Shown here one piece after another: positions 26,820 through 36,117 of a DNA stretch of 41,310 nucleotides. The stretch's first letter is position 1, and each line of letters starts with the position of its first letter. The stretch spans positions 1 to 41,310 of the forward strand of contig NZ_CAJXTC010000044.1 in the NCBI RefSeq assembly GCF_913060805.1, written 5' to 3'. The DNA comes from an uncultured Draconibacterium sp. GTDB lineage: Bacteria; Bacteroidota; Bacteroidia; Bacteroidales; Prolixibacteraceae. Position numbers and translations under genes: made by a program. A model generated the notes under the pieces. The model was not told the origin of the DNA. It did not search any database and saw nothing but the letters and a program-made list of their open reading frames with translations.

Positions 26820-28508
26820 TTAATATCCTGAACGTTGTTGGTAAACACCACCTGATGCATCAATTTCAATTTGTGGAATTGGAAGGTATTCATCTCTTCC
26901 CGAAGTAAATGATGCTCCTGCATAATAACTTCTTTTAGTACTCTCTTTAAACATGTAGTTATTGATCCAACTCTCGGCAATACCCCACCTAACCAAATCA
27001 TAAAAATGATGTCCTTCATTATGCAACTCTAAACGTCTTTCTAATCGTAAAGCTTTTCTTGCATAATCTTGTGTTACTTCTGTAGGATACAGTTCTATAG
27101 AATAAGTGGCTGCATCTTGCGAGGGACTGTTAAAGTCATACACACGGGGTGTATTTTTTGCCCTGGTACGAATTTGATTAATAATACTCATTCCTGTAGC
27201 CACGTCACTTAATTCTATTGCTGCTTCGGCTTTCCACAATAGTACATCGCTAAATTTAATTATTGGAAAATCCAAAGCTCCTTTTGCCCAAGGGAAACCT
27301 CCTGATGCCCTTAAATCAGAGTAAGGATCTATTTGATATTTTTTTACTACATAATAGCCGTAAGTTGGCACATCCCTGTTCCAGTTAACTCGCATGGGCA
27401 TGTTTTCCCAATGCTTCCATGTTATTCCTGGTCTACCTATTGAGTGGTCCAGTCTTGGATCTACTGGAGTTGAAGTATCGTCGTACTCCAAATCAGAGTT
27501 ATTATACGAATCTAATAACGGTAGCCCACTCGAATTTACCTTAAATGCGTTCACTATGTTTTGTGAAGGTTTATGAAAATCGTCTCCATTTAAATATGGG
27601 TGATTGGGATCATCAGCCGGAGAATCAGGAGAATTTATTAAATCTCCAAAATTTAAGTTCCCGAATTCCGATCCATCGTTTACAGAGTACTGAATAGCGA
27701 ATACATTTTCATCATTGCCATAACCAGGCGTTGAGTAAAGTTTTTCAAGGTCATCAACCAACCTGTATGGTCCGGCTATAACTTTATCCGCATAGGTTAT
27801 TACCTCACTCCATTGTCCTTGAAATAATTTAGCCTTTGCCAAATATGCATAGGCAACCAGTTTGTTTACTCTACCTAAGTCTTCTTGAGTCTCTGGTAAT
27901 ACTGAAATAGCAGTATTTAAGTCCTCTTCAATTTTACCCCATAAAAATGATGAATCAAAAGAGTTTTCAATACTGGTAACATCTTCAACTGGTGTGTTTT
28001 CATCTATGTAAGCAAAAGAGCCAAAATTTTTCATTAGTTCGAAATAGAAATGGGCTCTCAGAACTTTCAATTCCGCAATCCTTAATTCTTTTTGGGAAAA
28101 ATCAGATGTGTTATTGAGTACTACTATTGCGCTATTCACCCTGAATATTGCAAAATACAAGGCTCGCCATAAATTGTAAACATTTTCTGAAGAGGGAAAT
28201 ACTTGATGAATTTCCAGAGCATGCATTCCGCCTCCAGGATTATCACCAACACCGCCTCCTCCTTTATAAGCATCTCCGCTTCTAATATCGGAGAAACACC
28301 AATTAGATGGAGCATGGTCAAAGGGCCAATTATCTCTAAATTCACCGGTGTTAAATCTATAGTCTAATCCACTATAGGCACTAACAACAAGTTGTTCAGG
28401 ATCCAAATTTTCCTCAGAAACTACATTTTCCGGCGCAACATCCAGAAAGTCTTCCTGACATGAAACAAGCAATAATGCTGCAAATATTATTAATAGTAAT
28501 TTTTTCAT
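26820..28508 (-). CDS. SusD-like glycan-binding lipoprotein of the fructan operon
   Basis: Surface partner of the adjacent SusC. I start at the ATG at 28508, giving 562 residues that open with MKKLLLIIFAALLLVSCQED (lipid Cys17); the open frame runs 37 residues further upstream but that part overlaps the SusC 3' end and is not a signal peptide. Family marks are the FLDVAPENVVSEENL start, ELKVLRAHFYFELMKNFGSFAYI in the helical core, and the C-terminal RLERRLELHNEGHHFYDLVRWG and YLPIPQIEID. The gene begins 4 bases after the SusC stop, so translation is probably coupled. Confidence 0.93.
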   Translation of the reverse strand: MKKLLLIIFAALLLVSCQEDFLDVAPENVVSEENLDPEQLVVSAYSGLDYRFNTGEFRDNWPFDHAPSNWCFSDIRSGDAYKGGGGVGDNPGGGMHALEIHQVFPSSENVYNLWRALYFAIFRVNSAIVVLNNTSDFSQKELRIAELKVLRAHFYFELMKNFGSFAYIDENTPVEDVTSIENSFDSSFLWGKIEEDLNTAISVLPETQEDLGRVNKLVAYAYLAKAKLFQGQWSEVITYADKVIAGPYRLVDDLEKLYSTPGYGNDENVFAIQYSVNDGSEFGNLNFGDLINSPDSPADDPNHPYLNGDDFHKPSQNIVNAFKVNSSGLPLLDSYNNSDLEYDDTSTPVDPRLDHSIGRPGITWKHWENMPMRVNWNRDVPTYGYYVVKKYQIDPYSDLRASGGFPWAKGALDFPIIKFSDVLLWKAEAAIELSDVATGMSIINQIRTRAKNTPRVYDFNSPSQDAATYSIELYPTEVTQDYARKALRLERRLELHNEGHHFYDLVRWGIAESWINNYMFKESTKRSYYAGASFTSGRDEYLPIPQIEIDASGGVYQQRSGY

Positions 28509-28512
28509 CTTT

Positions 28513-31500
28513 TTAAAATTGTAGGTTAAGTCCGAAACTATACGTTTTAGTGTGTGGGTACACACCCATTCCTGCAATACCAATGCCTGTCCTGCTAAGC
28601 CCAGGCACTTCGTAGTCAAACCCTGTAAAAGAAGTTATGGTCATCAGGTTTTCTGCCTGTACATAGAATTTACCAGCATCAAGTCCCAATTTCTTAAAAA
28701 AGCTGTCTGTTTTAGTTGAAAAGTTGTACCCAATATTGACACTCTTTAGCCTAAAATAAGAACCATCTTCAACAAAATATGTAGAAGCTCTTTTTTGATC
28801 GTTTACATCTGAGGTACTTAATCCAGGAATAAGAGAATTAGCATTATCGACAGCCCAGGCATCTAAAGTGTTTCTTCCATGATTAAAACCAAAGTATGCA
28901 AAGTCAAGCATTTCGCGTTGAGCATTATACATGTCATTACCCTGTCTTCCATCAAAAAACACATTAAATTCCCAGCTCCTATAACCTGCATATAGATTTA
29001 TTCCGTAAATAAAATCGGGATGTGGATTTCCTATAATTGTTCTATCATCCTGGTTGATCACTCCATCTCCATTAAGGTCTCGGTACCTGATGTTTCCTAA
29101 AGCTTTTCCAGGTTGTACTGCATGTACAGCCACTTCTTCCGGAGTCCTGAATAAACCATCGGCGATATACCCAAAATAGGAACCAATTGGATGTCCAACT
29201 CCTGTATAAGACACCCCTTCTAAAATGAAATTATCTGAGCTGCTTAGATCTGTTACTTCATTTTCATAAGCAGAGAATGTGAGATCGGCTCCAAAAGTAA
29301 ATGCTTTTTGTGGAGAGGACCTATAGCCTAGTACCACATCGATCCCCTTATTGGTCATATCACCTGCATTAAAAAATAAAGTTTTGCCGGCCTCTCCCAA
29401 TACAGAAGGCTGAATGACCTGTAATAATAAATCAGAGGTTTTCTTTTCGTATAAATCTAATACTAAGCTTATTCTATTGTTGAATAAACTTGCATCTACT
29501 CCCACATTGGTTTGATAGGATTGTTCCCATTTTAAATCCGGGTTACCGACTTGATTGGGAGATACACCTAAATCAATTTCACCACTACCACCACCGTTTA
29601 AATCATAATTACTATTCTCTATGGCTTGCTGGTAAATAGAATATTGTGCATATTCAAGAATGTCGGCATTACCATTAGCTCCCCAAGAAGCTCTGAGTTT
29701 TAAGTTATTTACGATTTCACTGTTTAATAGAAAATTTTCGTTACTTATAGTCCATCCAATTGAAGCTGTTGGGAAAATGGCATACCTATTATTGCGCCCA
29801 AAGCGAGAAGAGCCATCTCGTCTAATACTGGCAGAAAGGTAATATTTGTCTTTAAAGTCGTATGATGCTTTTGCAAACATAGACTCTCTTCTGCTATCTG
29901 CACCTATTCCATAAGCATCAAGATTACTATTATCTGCAAGAATATCGTAGGCTTCAATATTTTCAAAATCAACCTCCGTACCATAAGGAACCTGAACACG
30001 ATAATAACTGTTATCCTGGTCTTTTCGATATACCTCGTGACCTACAAATGCGTTTAATGAATGTACACCTAACTCGCGACCATAGGTTAACAGATTCGTA
30101 AAGATATAGGTGTCCATGTTATTTCTATTTCGGGAATAACGAGCAACCTCTTCTCCACCAGACAAATACACCAAGTTTCCTAAGATACTTCCATTCTGAT
30201 TAAAAGCTTCTGTCTGCTCGTTAAACCTAAAGCGATTATTATCGAAGTTAAGTTTCGTACTGAATTTTAATCCCTCAACAATAGTTAGGTCGGCATAAAT
30301 ATTACCAAAGGTTCTCCAGGTTTTCTGTACATTATTCCTGTTAATGTATAAAATTGCCAATGGATTCCATTTGTCCTGAAGACCAGCTCCAACAGGGCCT
30401 CCCCAAGTTCCATCTTCGCCATATACTGGAATCAATGGATTTTGTAACAAGGCATCTTCCATCGAGTTGCCTTTAACTTCCTGAAAATTTGATACTGTAA
30501 GGTTTTCACCGATTGTAAGTCTATTATTGAAGAAATTAACGCTGGAATTTAACCTGAAGTTTGTACGTTCGTAGTAAGTATGCTCTATCACCCCATCGTC
30601 TTTACTATACCCCAGTCCCATAAAAACTTTATACCTCTCACTACCATTTGAATAACCAAAGTCAGTAGTGGTGGAAATGGAATTTTTCAGAATAACATTT
30701 ATCCAGTCAGTATTTGACACCCTTAGGTTATTATCTGAATCCAAAAACTCAGGTAAAGGCGTACCTGGAGTATAAGTTATATTACCTGCGGTAACAGGAA
30801 CATTTCCTTGGGCAATATATCTTACGTCTAACCATTCCTGCGAGCCTAACACACTAAAATTGTCACGGACGGTATTCAGAGTCACCCTACTGTCTAATGT
30901 TATTTTGGCTTTTCCGCTTTCGGCTTGTTTGGTTGTCACAATAATTACACCTCTAGCTGCTTCTGTACCGTAAATACCTGCTGAAGCCGCATCTTTAAGT
31001 ACCTGAATACTGCCAATATCATTAGGATTTAAACCTGCCGGAGATGTTGTTTGTACACCATCTATTACCCAAAGCGGGCCAGTTCCTCCAAATACTGAAG
31101 TTAAACCACGTATAGAAATTTGGGTGTCGTTACCTCCGGGAACTCCGGAAGAAGTGAGGGTTAAGCCCGGTACTCTACCCTGTAGTTTCGAGATCACATT
31201 AGGAGTAGAAACCATGTCCAATTCTTCGGTTTTCACGATCGAAATTGCTCCCGTTATGTCTGATTTCTTTTCAACTGCATACCCCGTAACAACCACTTCT
31301 TCCAATTGCTCGGTGTCTTCTATTAAAATAAAATCATAGATACTCTCAGAGCCTACAACGGCGGATACTTCTTTGAAACCAATAAAGGTAACTAGTAAAG
31401 TATCACCTTGACCAACCTGAATTTGATAGTTACCATCAAAATTCGAAATTGTCCCATTCGTTGTACCTTTTACGACAACAGTAGCGCCAGGCAATGGCTC

Positions 31501-31608
31501 ACCATCACCGGATTTTATTGTTCCGGAAATGGTGCGTTGTTGCGCAAAAGATAACAGCGAAGTAAAAAACATTAATGTAAAACATAAGCTTTTCATTGCA
31601 TTCTTCAT
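28513..31608 (-). CDS. SusC-like TonB-dependent receptor of the fructan operon
   Basis: Outer-membrane importer of fructo-oligosaccharide. The 1031 residues comprise a signal peptide (1-22, LSFAQQ), carboxypeptidase-D-like domain (about 26-100, ISGTIKSGDGEPLPGATVVVKG), TonB-box region (EEVVVTGYAVEKKSDITG), plug (ISIRGLTSVFGG, GPLWVIDGVQT, GSIQVLKDAASAGIYG) and barrel ending TYSFGLNLQF. No STN domain. It lies 11 bases after the LamG-GH32 stop and is followed by SusD. It matches the place of BT1763 in the levan locus. Confidence 0.95.
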   Translation of the reverse strand: MKNAMKSLCFTLMFFTSLLSFAQQRTISGTIKSGDGEPLPGATVVVKGTTNGTISNFDGNYQIQVGQGDTLLVTFIGFKEVSAVVGSESIYDFILIEDTEQLEEVVVTGYAVEKKSDITGAISIVKTEELDMVSTPNVISKLQGRVPGLTLTSSGVPGGNDTQISIRGLTSVFGGTGPLWVIDGVQTTSPAGLNPNDIGSIQVLKDAASAGIYGTEAARGVIIVTTKQAESGKAKITLDSRVTLNTVRDNFSVLGSQEWLDVRYIAQGNVPVTAGNITYTPGTPLPEFLDSDNNLRVSNTDWINVILKNSISTTTDFGYSNGSERYKVFMGLGYSKDDGVIEHTYYERTNFRLNSSVNFFNNRLTIGENLTVSNFQEVKGNSMEDALLQNPLIPVYGEDGTWGGPVGAGLQDKWNPLAILYINRNNVQKTWRTFGNIYADLTIVEGLKFSTKLNFDNNRFRFNEQTEAFNQNGSILGNLVYLSGGEEVARYSRNRNNMDTYIFTNLLTYGRELGVHSLNAFVGHEVYRKDQDNSYYRVQVPYGTEVDFENIEAYDILADNSNLDAYGIGADSRRESMFAKASYDFKDKYYLSASIRRDGSSRFGRNNRYAIFPTASIGWTISNENFLLNSEIVNNLKLRASWGANGNADILEYAQYSIYQQAIENSNYDLNGGGSGEIDLGVSPNQVGNPDLKWEQSYQTNVGVDASLFNNRISLVLDLYEKKTSDLLLQVIQPSVLGEAGKTLFFNAGDMTNKGIDVVLGYRSSPQKAFTFGADLTFSAYENEVTDLSSSDNFILEGVSYTGVGHPIGSYFGYIADGLFRTPEEVAVHAVQPGKALGNIRYRDLNGDGVINQDDRTIIGNPHPDFIYGINLYAGYRSWEFNVFFDGRQGNDMYNAQREMLDFAYFGFNHGRNTLDAWAVDNANSLIPGLSTSDVNDQKRASTYFVEDGSYFRLKSVNIGYNFSTKTDSFFKKLGLDAGKFYVQAENLMTITSFTGFDYEVPGLSRTGIGIAGMGVYPHTKTYSFGLNLQF

Positions 31609-31619
31609 TTTAATTATCT

Positions 31620-33821
31620 TTAGTTAGTAATTTTAAAAACTGTTACATCGGCCGTTGCAGTTCCTCCGTTGGCAAACATGTCGACCCCGGTTGCATTAGC
31701 AAGTGTTGGGAAAAAACGTCCTGTAAAATGTGATTGATTATCTACGAATACTTCCAAAACCGATCCATCAACAAAAACACGCACATCAACTACATCTCCC
31801 TGTTTAACAGGATAGTAACCAGTCCTAATGTCTTTTCGAACCAATGAACTAAGTGATGATTTTGAAGCGTCAACCACCCACTGTTGTGTTGTAAAATCGT
31901 AGTATACTTTATATTCTTCCTTACCATCAGGAGATTTTCCGAAAATAAATCCTACCTGATTAGCATCGCCAGTATTAATAGTTGCGTTCAGTTCAAAATG
32001 ACGTTCATTATAATTATTTAGATAGTTGCTTCCAGTGGCTTCTAATGTAAGACCAGTGAATGTTTTTTGGTCTCCCCTTAAGGTCTCCAGATTAGGGTGA
32101 GGTTTAATTACAATTGTATTCGATTCATCTAATTCCCAAACCTGTGGTACGCTGAATAAATGAGCCCATCCTTGCTCCATTTGGAATTGTGCATCCACCT
32201 CGTCTGGGATAATTCCTATGGCTGTTATTAACCCTTCTTTATCCTCTGTTACCGTCGGTGACAAAAATCCATTAACAACCTCTAATTTTTTAGCCTTTTC
32301 GAAATCAGGAGTGAATACACCGTTTTCGAATTGTCCGATCCAATATGTTGTAATGGCCGGAGTCGCATCGGGAGTTTTTTGAACTAAAAGCATTTCTTTT
32401 CCATTAGGGAATTCATAAACAACAGGCATTTCCCAAAAAGCTCCTTCTCCTTCACTCTTCCGCCCCTGAAAGGCTATTCCTTCATAATTCCAATTCTTAA
32501 AATCTTCACTTTTATAATAAACAAGATTACCACCTATTGATGATATTCCACTGCCAACTACCATGTGGTAGGTACCATCTTTTTTCCAGATATACGGATC
32601 TCTAAAATCCATATCTACCTGATATGGTGCGAAAGGAATTACGGGATTATACGAATCTTTAACAAGTGTCTGATAATTATCGGAGGATGTTGCAGTACCG
32701 ATACCTGCCTTAACCCCATCAACACCTGTATATGCAACTGCGGGAGTACCATCGTTAAGTATAATTGCACAGCCTGACCATATGCCAAAATTATCCCATC
32801 CTTCATCAGGCCATAAAACGGCATTCTGTTCATCCCAATCTACAAGGTTAGAACTTGTGAAGTGCCCCCAATTTTGTTGAGCGATTCCCAGAAAAACTTC
32901 ATTTTTCTGAAAGAACATGTGGTATTTATTCTGATGGTATATTAGTCCGTAAGATTCATTTGCCCATCCATAATCGGGAAGAGCGTGATATATCGGCCGA
33001 TAAAAGTTATCAGAATAATTAATATCCAATTGATAGGATACCGGAGGCGATGGTGGGCTATACTTACTATATTCAGAATTTACAATTTCTTGAGTTAATT
33101 GACCAGAAAATATCATTAACTCATCTATTGCTCCTGAGAAATAGTCAATATCATAAATGCCAATCTGCTCACCTTTTGTATTTTTCCCAATAATGAACGA
33201 AGTGTTGCCTGCTGGCCATGAGATGTTTCCGTTCGGGATAGTAGTATTTTTAATAATCGTTTTATCAAGAAAGATCTTCAATAAACCGTTTTTGGGACTG
33301 ATGCTTACCATCACAGAGCTCCATGCATTTTTTGGCAGACTTTCGGCAGTTACATGTTCATACGAGACTCCATTTATAAAGTAGTTCACTACTATCTGAC
33401 CAAACTTATTTATACCTACCATCACTCCAGTATTCGAGCCCTCAGAAGTCAGTGCCAACATAGCAGAAGTGCGTATAGGATACGATCTGGGTGAAACCCA
33501 TAAAGACAAACTAAACTGACTTTTAGGAAGAATACTGCTAGATAATGTCCCGGTTATCTGGCTTGACAAGCCATCGAAAAACAATCCATTACCCAATACG
33601 CCAGGCATTCGGTTAATACCGTTACCCAATATTTCGTAGTTATTGTTGGTATTCGATTCGACGGTGGTATTCCCGGAGGTTTCATTAAACTTAAACGCAA
33701 CTACTTCCTCAATCGTTTCTACAGGAGTGACTACCGGAGGAAGTGGTCCATCATCATCGCTACACGATAAAGAAAAAGCAGCAATGAATAAAGATGAAAT
33801 AATTAGAATGATTAGTTTCAT
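31620..33821 (-). CDS. LamG-like/GH32 fusion lipoprotein with altered nucleophile motif (2), surface type
   Basis: GH32-type protein of 733 residues with an N-terminal LamG/concanavalin-like domain (about 40-255) and a GH32 propeller plus sandwich (about 272-733). The lipobox LSC (Cys20) is followed by SDDDG, a strong surface-export pattern, so this is the best candidate for the outer, initial-attack fructanase. The usual WMNDPNG is WANESYG (286-292) with Glu289 in the nucleophile position; FRDP (406-409) and FWEMP (Glu464) are kept. It sits between fructokinase and SusC, 12 and 11 bases away, where operon 1 at the left edge has no equivalent gene. Whether it hydrolyses fructan or only binds it cannot be told from sequence. 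Confidence 0.85.
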   Translation of the reverse strand: MKLIILIISSLFIAAFSLSCSDDDGPLPPVVTPVETIEEVVAFKFNETSGNTTVESNTNNNYEILGNGINRMPGVLGNGLFFDGLSSQITGTLSSSILPKSQFSLSLWVSPRSYPIRTSAMLALTSEGSNTGVMVGINKFGQIVVNYFINGVSYEHVTAESLPKNAWSSVMVSISPKNGLLKIFLDKTIIKNTTIPNGNISWPAGNTSFIIGKNTKGEQIGIYDIDYFSGAIDELMIFSGQLTQEIVNSEYSKYSPPSPPVSYQLDINYSDNFYRPIYHALPDYGWANESYGLIYHQNKYHMFFQKNEVFLGIAQQNWGHFTSSNLVDWDEQNAVLWPDEGWDNFGIWSGCAIILNDGTPAVAYTGVDGVKAGIGTATSSDNYQTLVKDSYNPVIPFAPYQVDMDFRDPYIWKKDGTYHMVVGSGISSIGGNLVYYKSEDFKNWNYEGIAFQGRKSEGEGAFWEMPVVYEFPNGKEMLLVQKTPDATPAITTYWIGQFENGVFTPDFEKAKKLEVVNGFLSPTVTEDKEGLITAIGIIPDEVDAQFQMEQGWAHLFSVPQVWELDESNTIVIKPHPNLETLRGDQKTFTGLTLEATGSNYLNNYNERHFELNATINTGDANQVGFIFGKSPDGKEEYKVYYDFTTQQWVVDASKSSLSSLVRKDIRTGYYPVKQGDVVDVRVFVDGSVLEVFVDNQSHFTGRFFPTLANATGVDMFANGGTATADVTVFKITN

Positions 33822-33833
33822 TTTGTTCCCTAT

Positions 33834-34730
33834 TTAGTTTCCTGATAAAATTTCATTAATTTCAGCCATGTCGTACCTTGGAGTCGCTCCTTCTTTTGAT
33901 GCAACAAATGCTCCTGTTGCACAAGCAAATGCCAATGCATCGGCAGGTTCTTTTTTATTTAGGAGAGATGCAATTAATCCTGCAAGAAATGCGTCTCCTG
34001 CACCAACGGTATCAACCGCATTTACTTTAAAACCAGGGTGTTCATAAAATTCGCCATTGCAATACAACAAAGCACCATTTTCGCCCTTCGTTAAGCAAAC
34101 CATTTTTATATTGTAATGTGCTACAAACCACCTTATCAGACTTTTTTCATCGTCTTTATGTTTGTTGTACCACTGCGCAAAAACCACTAGTTCATCATCG
34201 TTTAATTTTACTATATCGGTTTTTTCCAGTAGCTGTTCAACGACTTCTTGCGAATCATAAGGTTCACGGAAGTTTACATCAATAAGGTTAATACCTTCAT
34301 TATCCAACATTTTCAGAATGGTCTTTCGCGTTAGTGGATTACGTGAAGCCAAGGAACCGTATATAACCAAGCCTGAACTTTTTGCTTTTTTGACTAATTC
34401 GTCAGTTAAAAGAATACTGTCCCAGGCAACCGGTTCACAAATCTCATAGGTAGCGTTATTATTATCATCCAGATGGACCAAAACCTCACTGGTTGAAAGA
34501 AATTCATCGGTTTGGATGTATTTCGTAGTAACACCAGACCTTTTTAGAAAATCTTTCAGTTTTTTACCTGACTCGTCGTTCCCAATTCTGCTCGCAATAG
34601 CAATATCTAACCCAATTGCATTTAAATGAAGTGCTACATTCATTGGCGCTCCTCCAGGCTTTGCTCCCGATGGTAAACAATCCCACAGCACCTCTCCAAT
34701 ACACAAAATTTCGTTATTCTTTATTTCCAT
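33834..34730 (-). CDS. PfkB-family fructokinase, copy 2
   Basis: Cytoplasmic fructokinase of 298 residues, paralogous to the gene at 1069-1971. The N-terminal PGGAPMNVALHLNAIG and the signature DTVGAGDAFLAG with catalytic Asp246 are the same, while the C-terminus is two residues shorter. Differences are spread evenly along the chain. It starts 13 bases after the porter stop and is followed within 12 bases by the LamG-GH32 gene, so it is the second gene of a long operon. Two kinases would allow two fructan operons to be self-sufficient. Confidence 0.93.
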   Translation of the reverse strand: MEIKNNEILCIGEVLWDCLPSGAKPGGAPMNVALHLNAIGLDIAIASRIGNDESGKKLKDFLKRSGVTTKYIQTDEFLSTSEVLVHLDDNNNATYEICEPVAWDSILLTDELVKKAKSSGLVIYGSLASRNPLTRKTILKMLDNEGINLIDVNFREPYDSQEVVEQLLEKTDIVKLNDDELVVFAQWYNKHKDDEKSLIRWFVAHYNIKMVCLTKGENGALLYCNGEFYEHPGFKVNAVDTVGAGDAFLAGLIASLLNKKEPADALAFACATGAFVASKEGATPRYDMAEINEILSGN

Positions 34731-34743
34731 TTTAAAGTGATTA

Positions 34744-36078
34744 TTATCGTATTAGCTCTTTTTGAATGTCCTCCAATGATTTTCCTTTAGTTTCAGGAAG
34801 TATTTTCCATGCAAAGACGAAATGTAAAACCATCATTATTGTGAAAAAACCGAATGAAATACCTCCACCAACAGTATTGTTCAGTACTGGAAAGCCCCAA
34901 ATTAAGGCAGCTGCAAAAATCCAATGGGTAAAGCTGCCAAGCGCTTGTCCTTGTGAGCGAACTTTGTTTGGGAAGATTTCTGAGATAACAACCCAAAGTA
35001 CAGCACCTTGTGAAAATGCGAAGAAGGCGATAAATCCCATTAGATAAATCATGACACCATAGCCACCCAGTTCCGAGTAGTTTTCGGTAAAGAATGCTTT
35101 TGATAACATTCCGAGGAAAAATACCATACCAATCGAACCCGCCATTAGCAATGTGCGGCGGCCATATTTGTCAATTAAAAATAATGCTACGAACGTGAAA
35201 AGTAAGTTGGTTGCACCAACAGAGATCGACTGTAAGAGCGATGCATTGGTCCCAAAGCCAGCCATCTCGAAAACACGCGGTGCATAAATCATTATGGCAT
35301 TGATACCTGCCAGCTGATTGAAGGCCGCAATTAGAACCGCTATTAGTATTGGGAAACGGTTTTCCTTAACGAATAATTTGCCATGTCCCATTGCCTCTTC
35401 CTGTTCTACTGATTCTTTTACATTTCGAACTTCCTCTTCAGGTCTTTCTGCTCCTATACGTAGAAAAACACCTAAAGCTTCTTTGCTTCTTCCTTTATTG
35501 ATTAGCCAACGTGGGCTTTCAGGAACTAAATTCAGTAATAAAAAGAAAAGTGTAGCAGGCAGGACTTCAATTCCAATCATCCAACGCCAAGAGTTGCTTT
35601 CAATTATATTTGCCAGAAGATAATTAATTGCAAATGCCAAGAATATGGCAGCTACAACAAAAAATTGGTTCATGAGTACCAGCTGTCCGCGTTTCTTTGC
35701 CGGTGAAATCTCTGCGATAAACATTGGAGTTACTACTGTTATACACCCCAGTAACACACCTGTTATCAAACGACACACCAGAAGCATTGTCCAGTTTATT
35801 GCAAAAGCGCTACCTAAAGTTGATAAGGCAAAAAGACCAGATAATACAATTAATGATTTGCGGCGACCATATTTTTCTGCAGGCCTACCTATTATTAATG
35901 TACCAATGATGGTCCCAATAATAGCAACAGCCACAGTAAAACCCAGCCAAAAGCTATTTAAATTGTATAAAGTTTCTAATTGAGTGGTGGTTCCTGACAT
36001 CATAGCAATATCATAACCAAATAGGAAACCACCCAAGGCGATTATAATTGCAACTGTAAAAACATTCTGTTGTTTCAT
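34744..36078 (-). CDS. MFS sugar porter (fructose/H+ symporter-like), copy 2
   Basis: Inner-membrane sugar porter of 444 residues and first gene of the complete fructan operon. It shares the GRRKS, PESPRWL, QLAGINAIMIYAPRVFEMAGF and PETKGKSLEDIQ motifs with copy 1 (2004-3341), and long blocks such as the one from the helix 7 region onward are nearly identical. Variation is concentrated in the first half and in the central loop. The corresponding gene of the levan locus is the monosaccharide importer BT1758. Substrate inferred as fructose. Confidence 0.92.
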   Translation of the reverse strand: MKQQNVFTVAIIIALGGFLFGYDIAMMSGTTTQLETLYNLNSFWLGFTVAVAIIGTIIGTLIIGRPAEKYGRRKSLIVLSGLFALSTLGSAFAINWTMLLVCRLITGVLLGCITVVTPMFIAEISPAKKRGQLVLMNQFFVVAAIFLAFAINYLLANIIESNSWRWMIGIEVLPATLFFLLLNLVPESPRWLINKGRSKEALGVFLRIGAERPEEEVRNVKESVEQEEAMGHGKLFVKENRFPILIAVLIAAFNQLAGINAIMIYAPRVFEMAGFGTNASLLQSISVGATNLLFTFVALFLIDKYGRRTLLMAGSIGMVFFLGMLSKAFFTENYSELGGYGVMIYLMGFIAFFAFSQGAVLWVVISEIFPNKVRSQGQALGSFTHWIFAAALIWGFPVLNNTVGGGISFGFFTIMMVLHFVFAWKILPETKGKSLEDIQKELIR

Positions 36079-36079
36079 C

Positions 36080-36100
36080 TCGATTCAGAATTATTGGTTT
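36080..36100 (-). promoter_or_regulatory. conserved leader upstream of MFS copy 2
   Basis: Identical over 21 bases to 3343-3363 in front of copy 1. It lies between the -7 box at 36110-36117 and the start codon. Confidence 0.6.
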
Positions 36101-36109
36101 ATCATGAAT

Positions 36110-36117
36110 CAAAGATA
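36110..36117 (-). promoter_or_regulatory. -7 promoter box for the main fructan operon
   Basis: Reads TATCTTTG on the minus strand (TAnnTTTG), 32 bases before the porter ATG, at nearly the same distance as in operon 1. No clear -33 element. Upstream lie TGTTACATTT-type and TGTAACA-type motifs (36166-36175 and 36208-36214) that also occur before operon 1. Confidence 0.5.

Noticed and set aside
28509-28619. N-terminal extension of the fructan SusD frame
   Set aside because: It overlaps the SusC 3' end and would bury the lipoprotein signal; the ATG at 28508 gives a clean signal peptide.
2004-36078. Deletion hotspot between the two porter-fructokinase pairs
   Set aside because: The pairs are similar as proteins, but DNA identity is broken by many silent changes, so long perfect tracts for homologous recombination are few.
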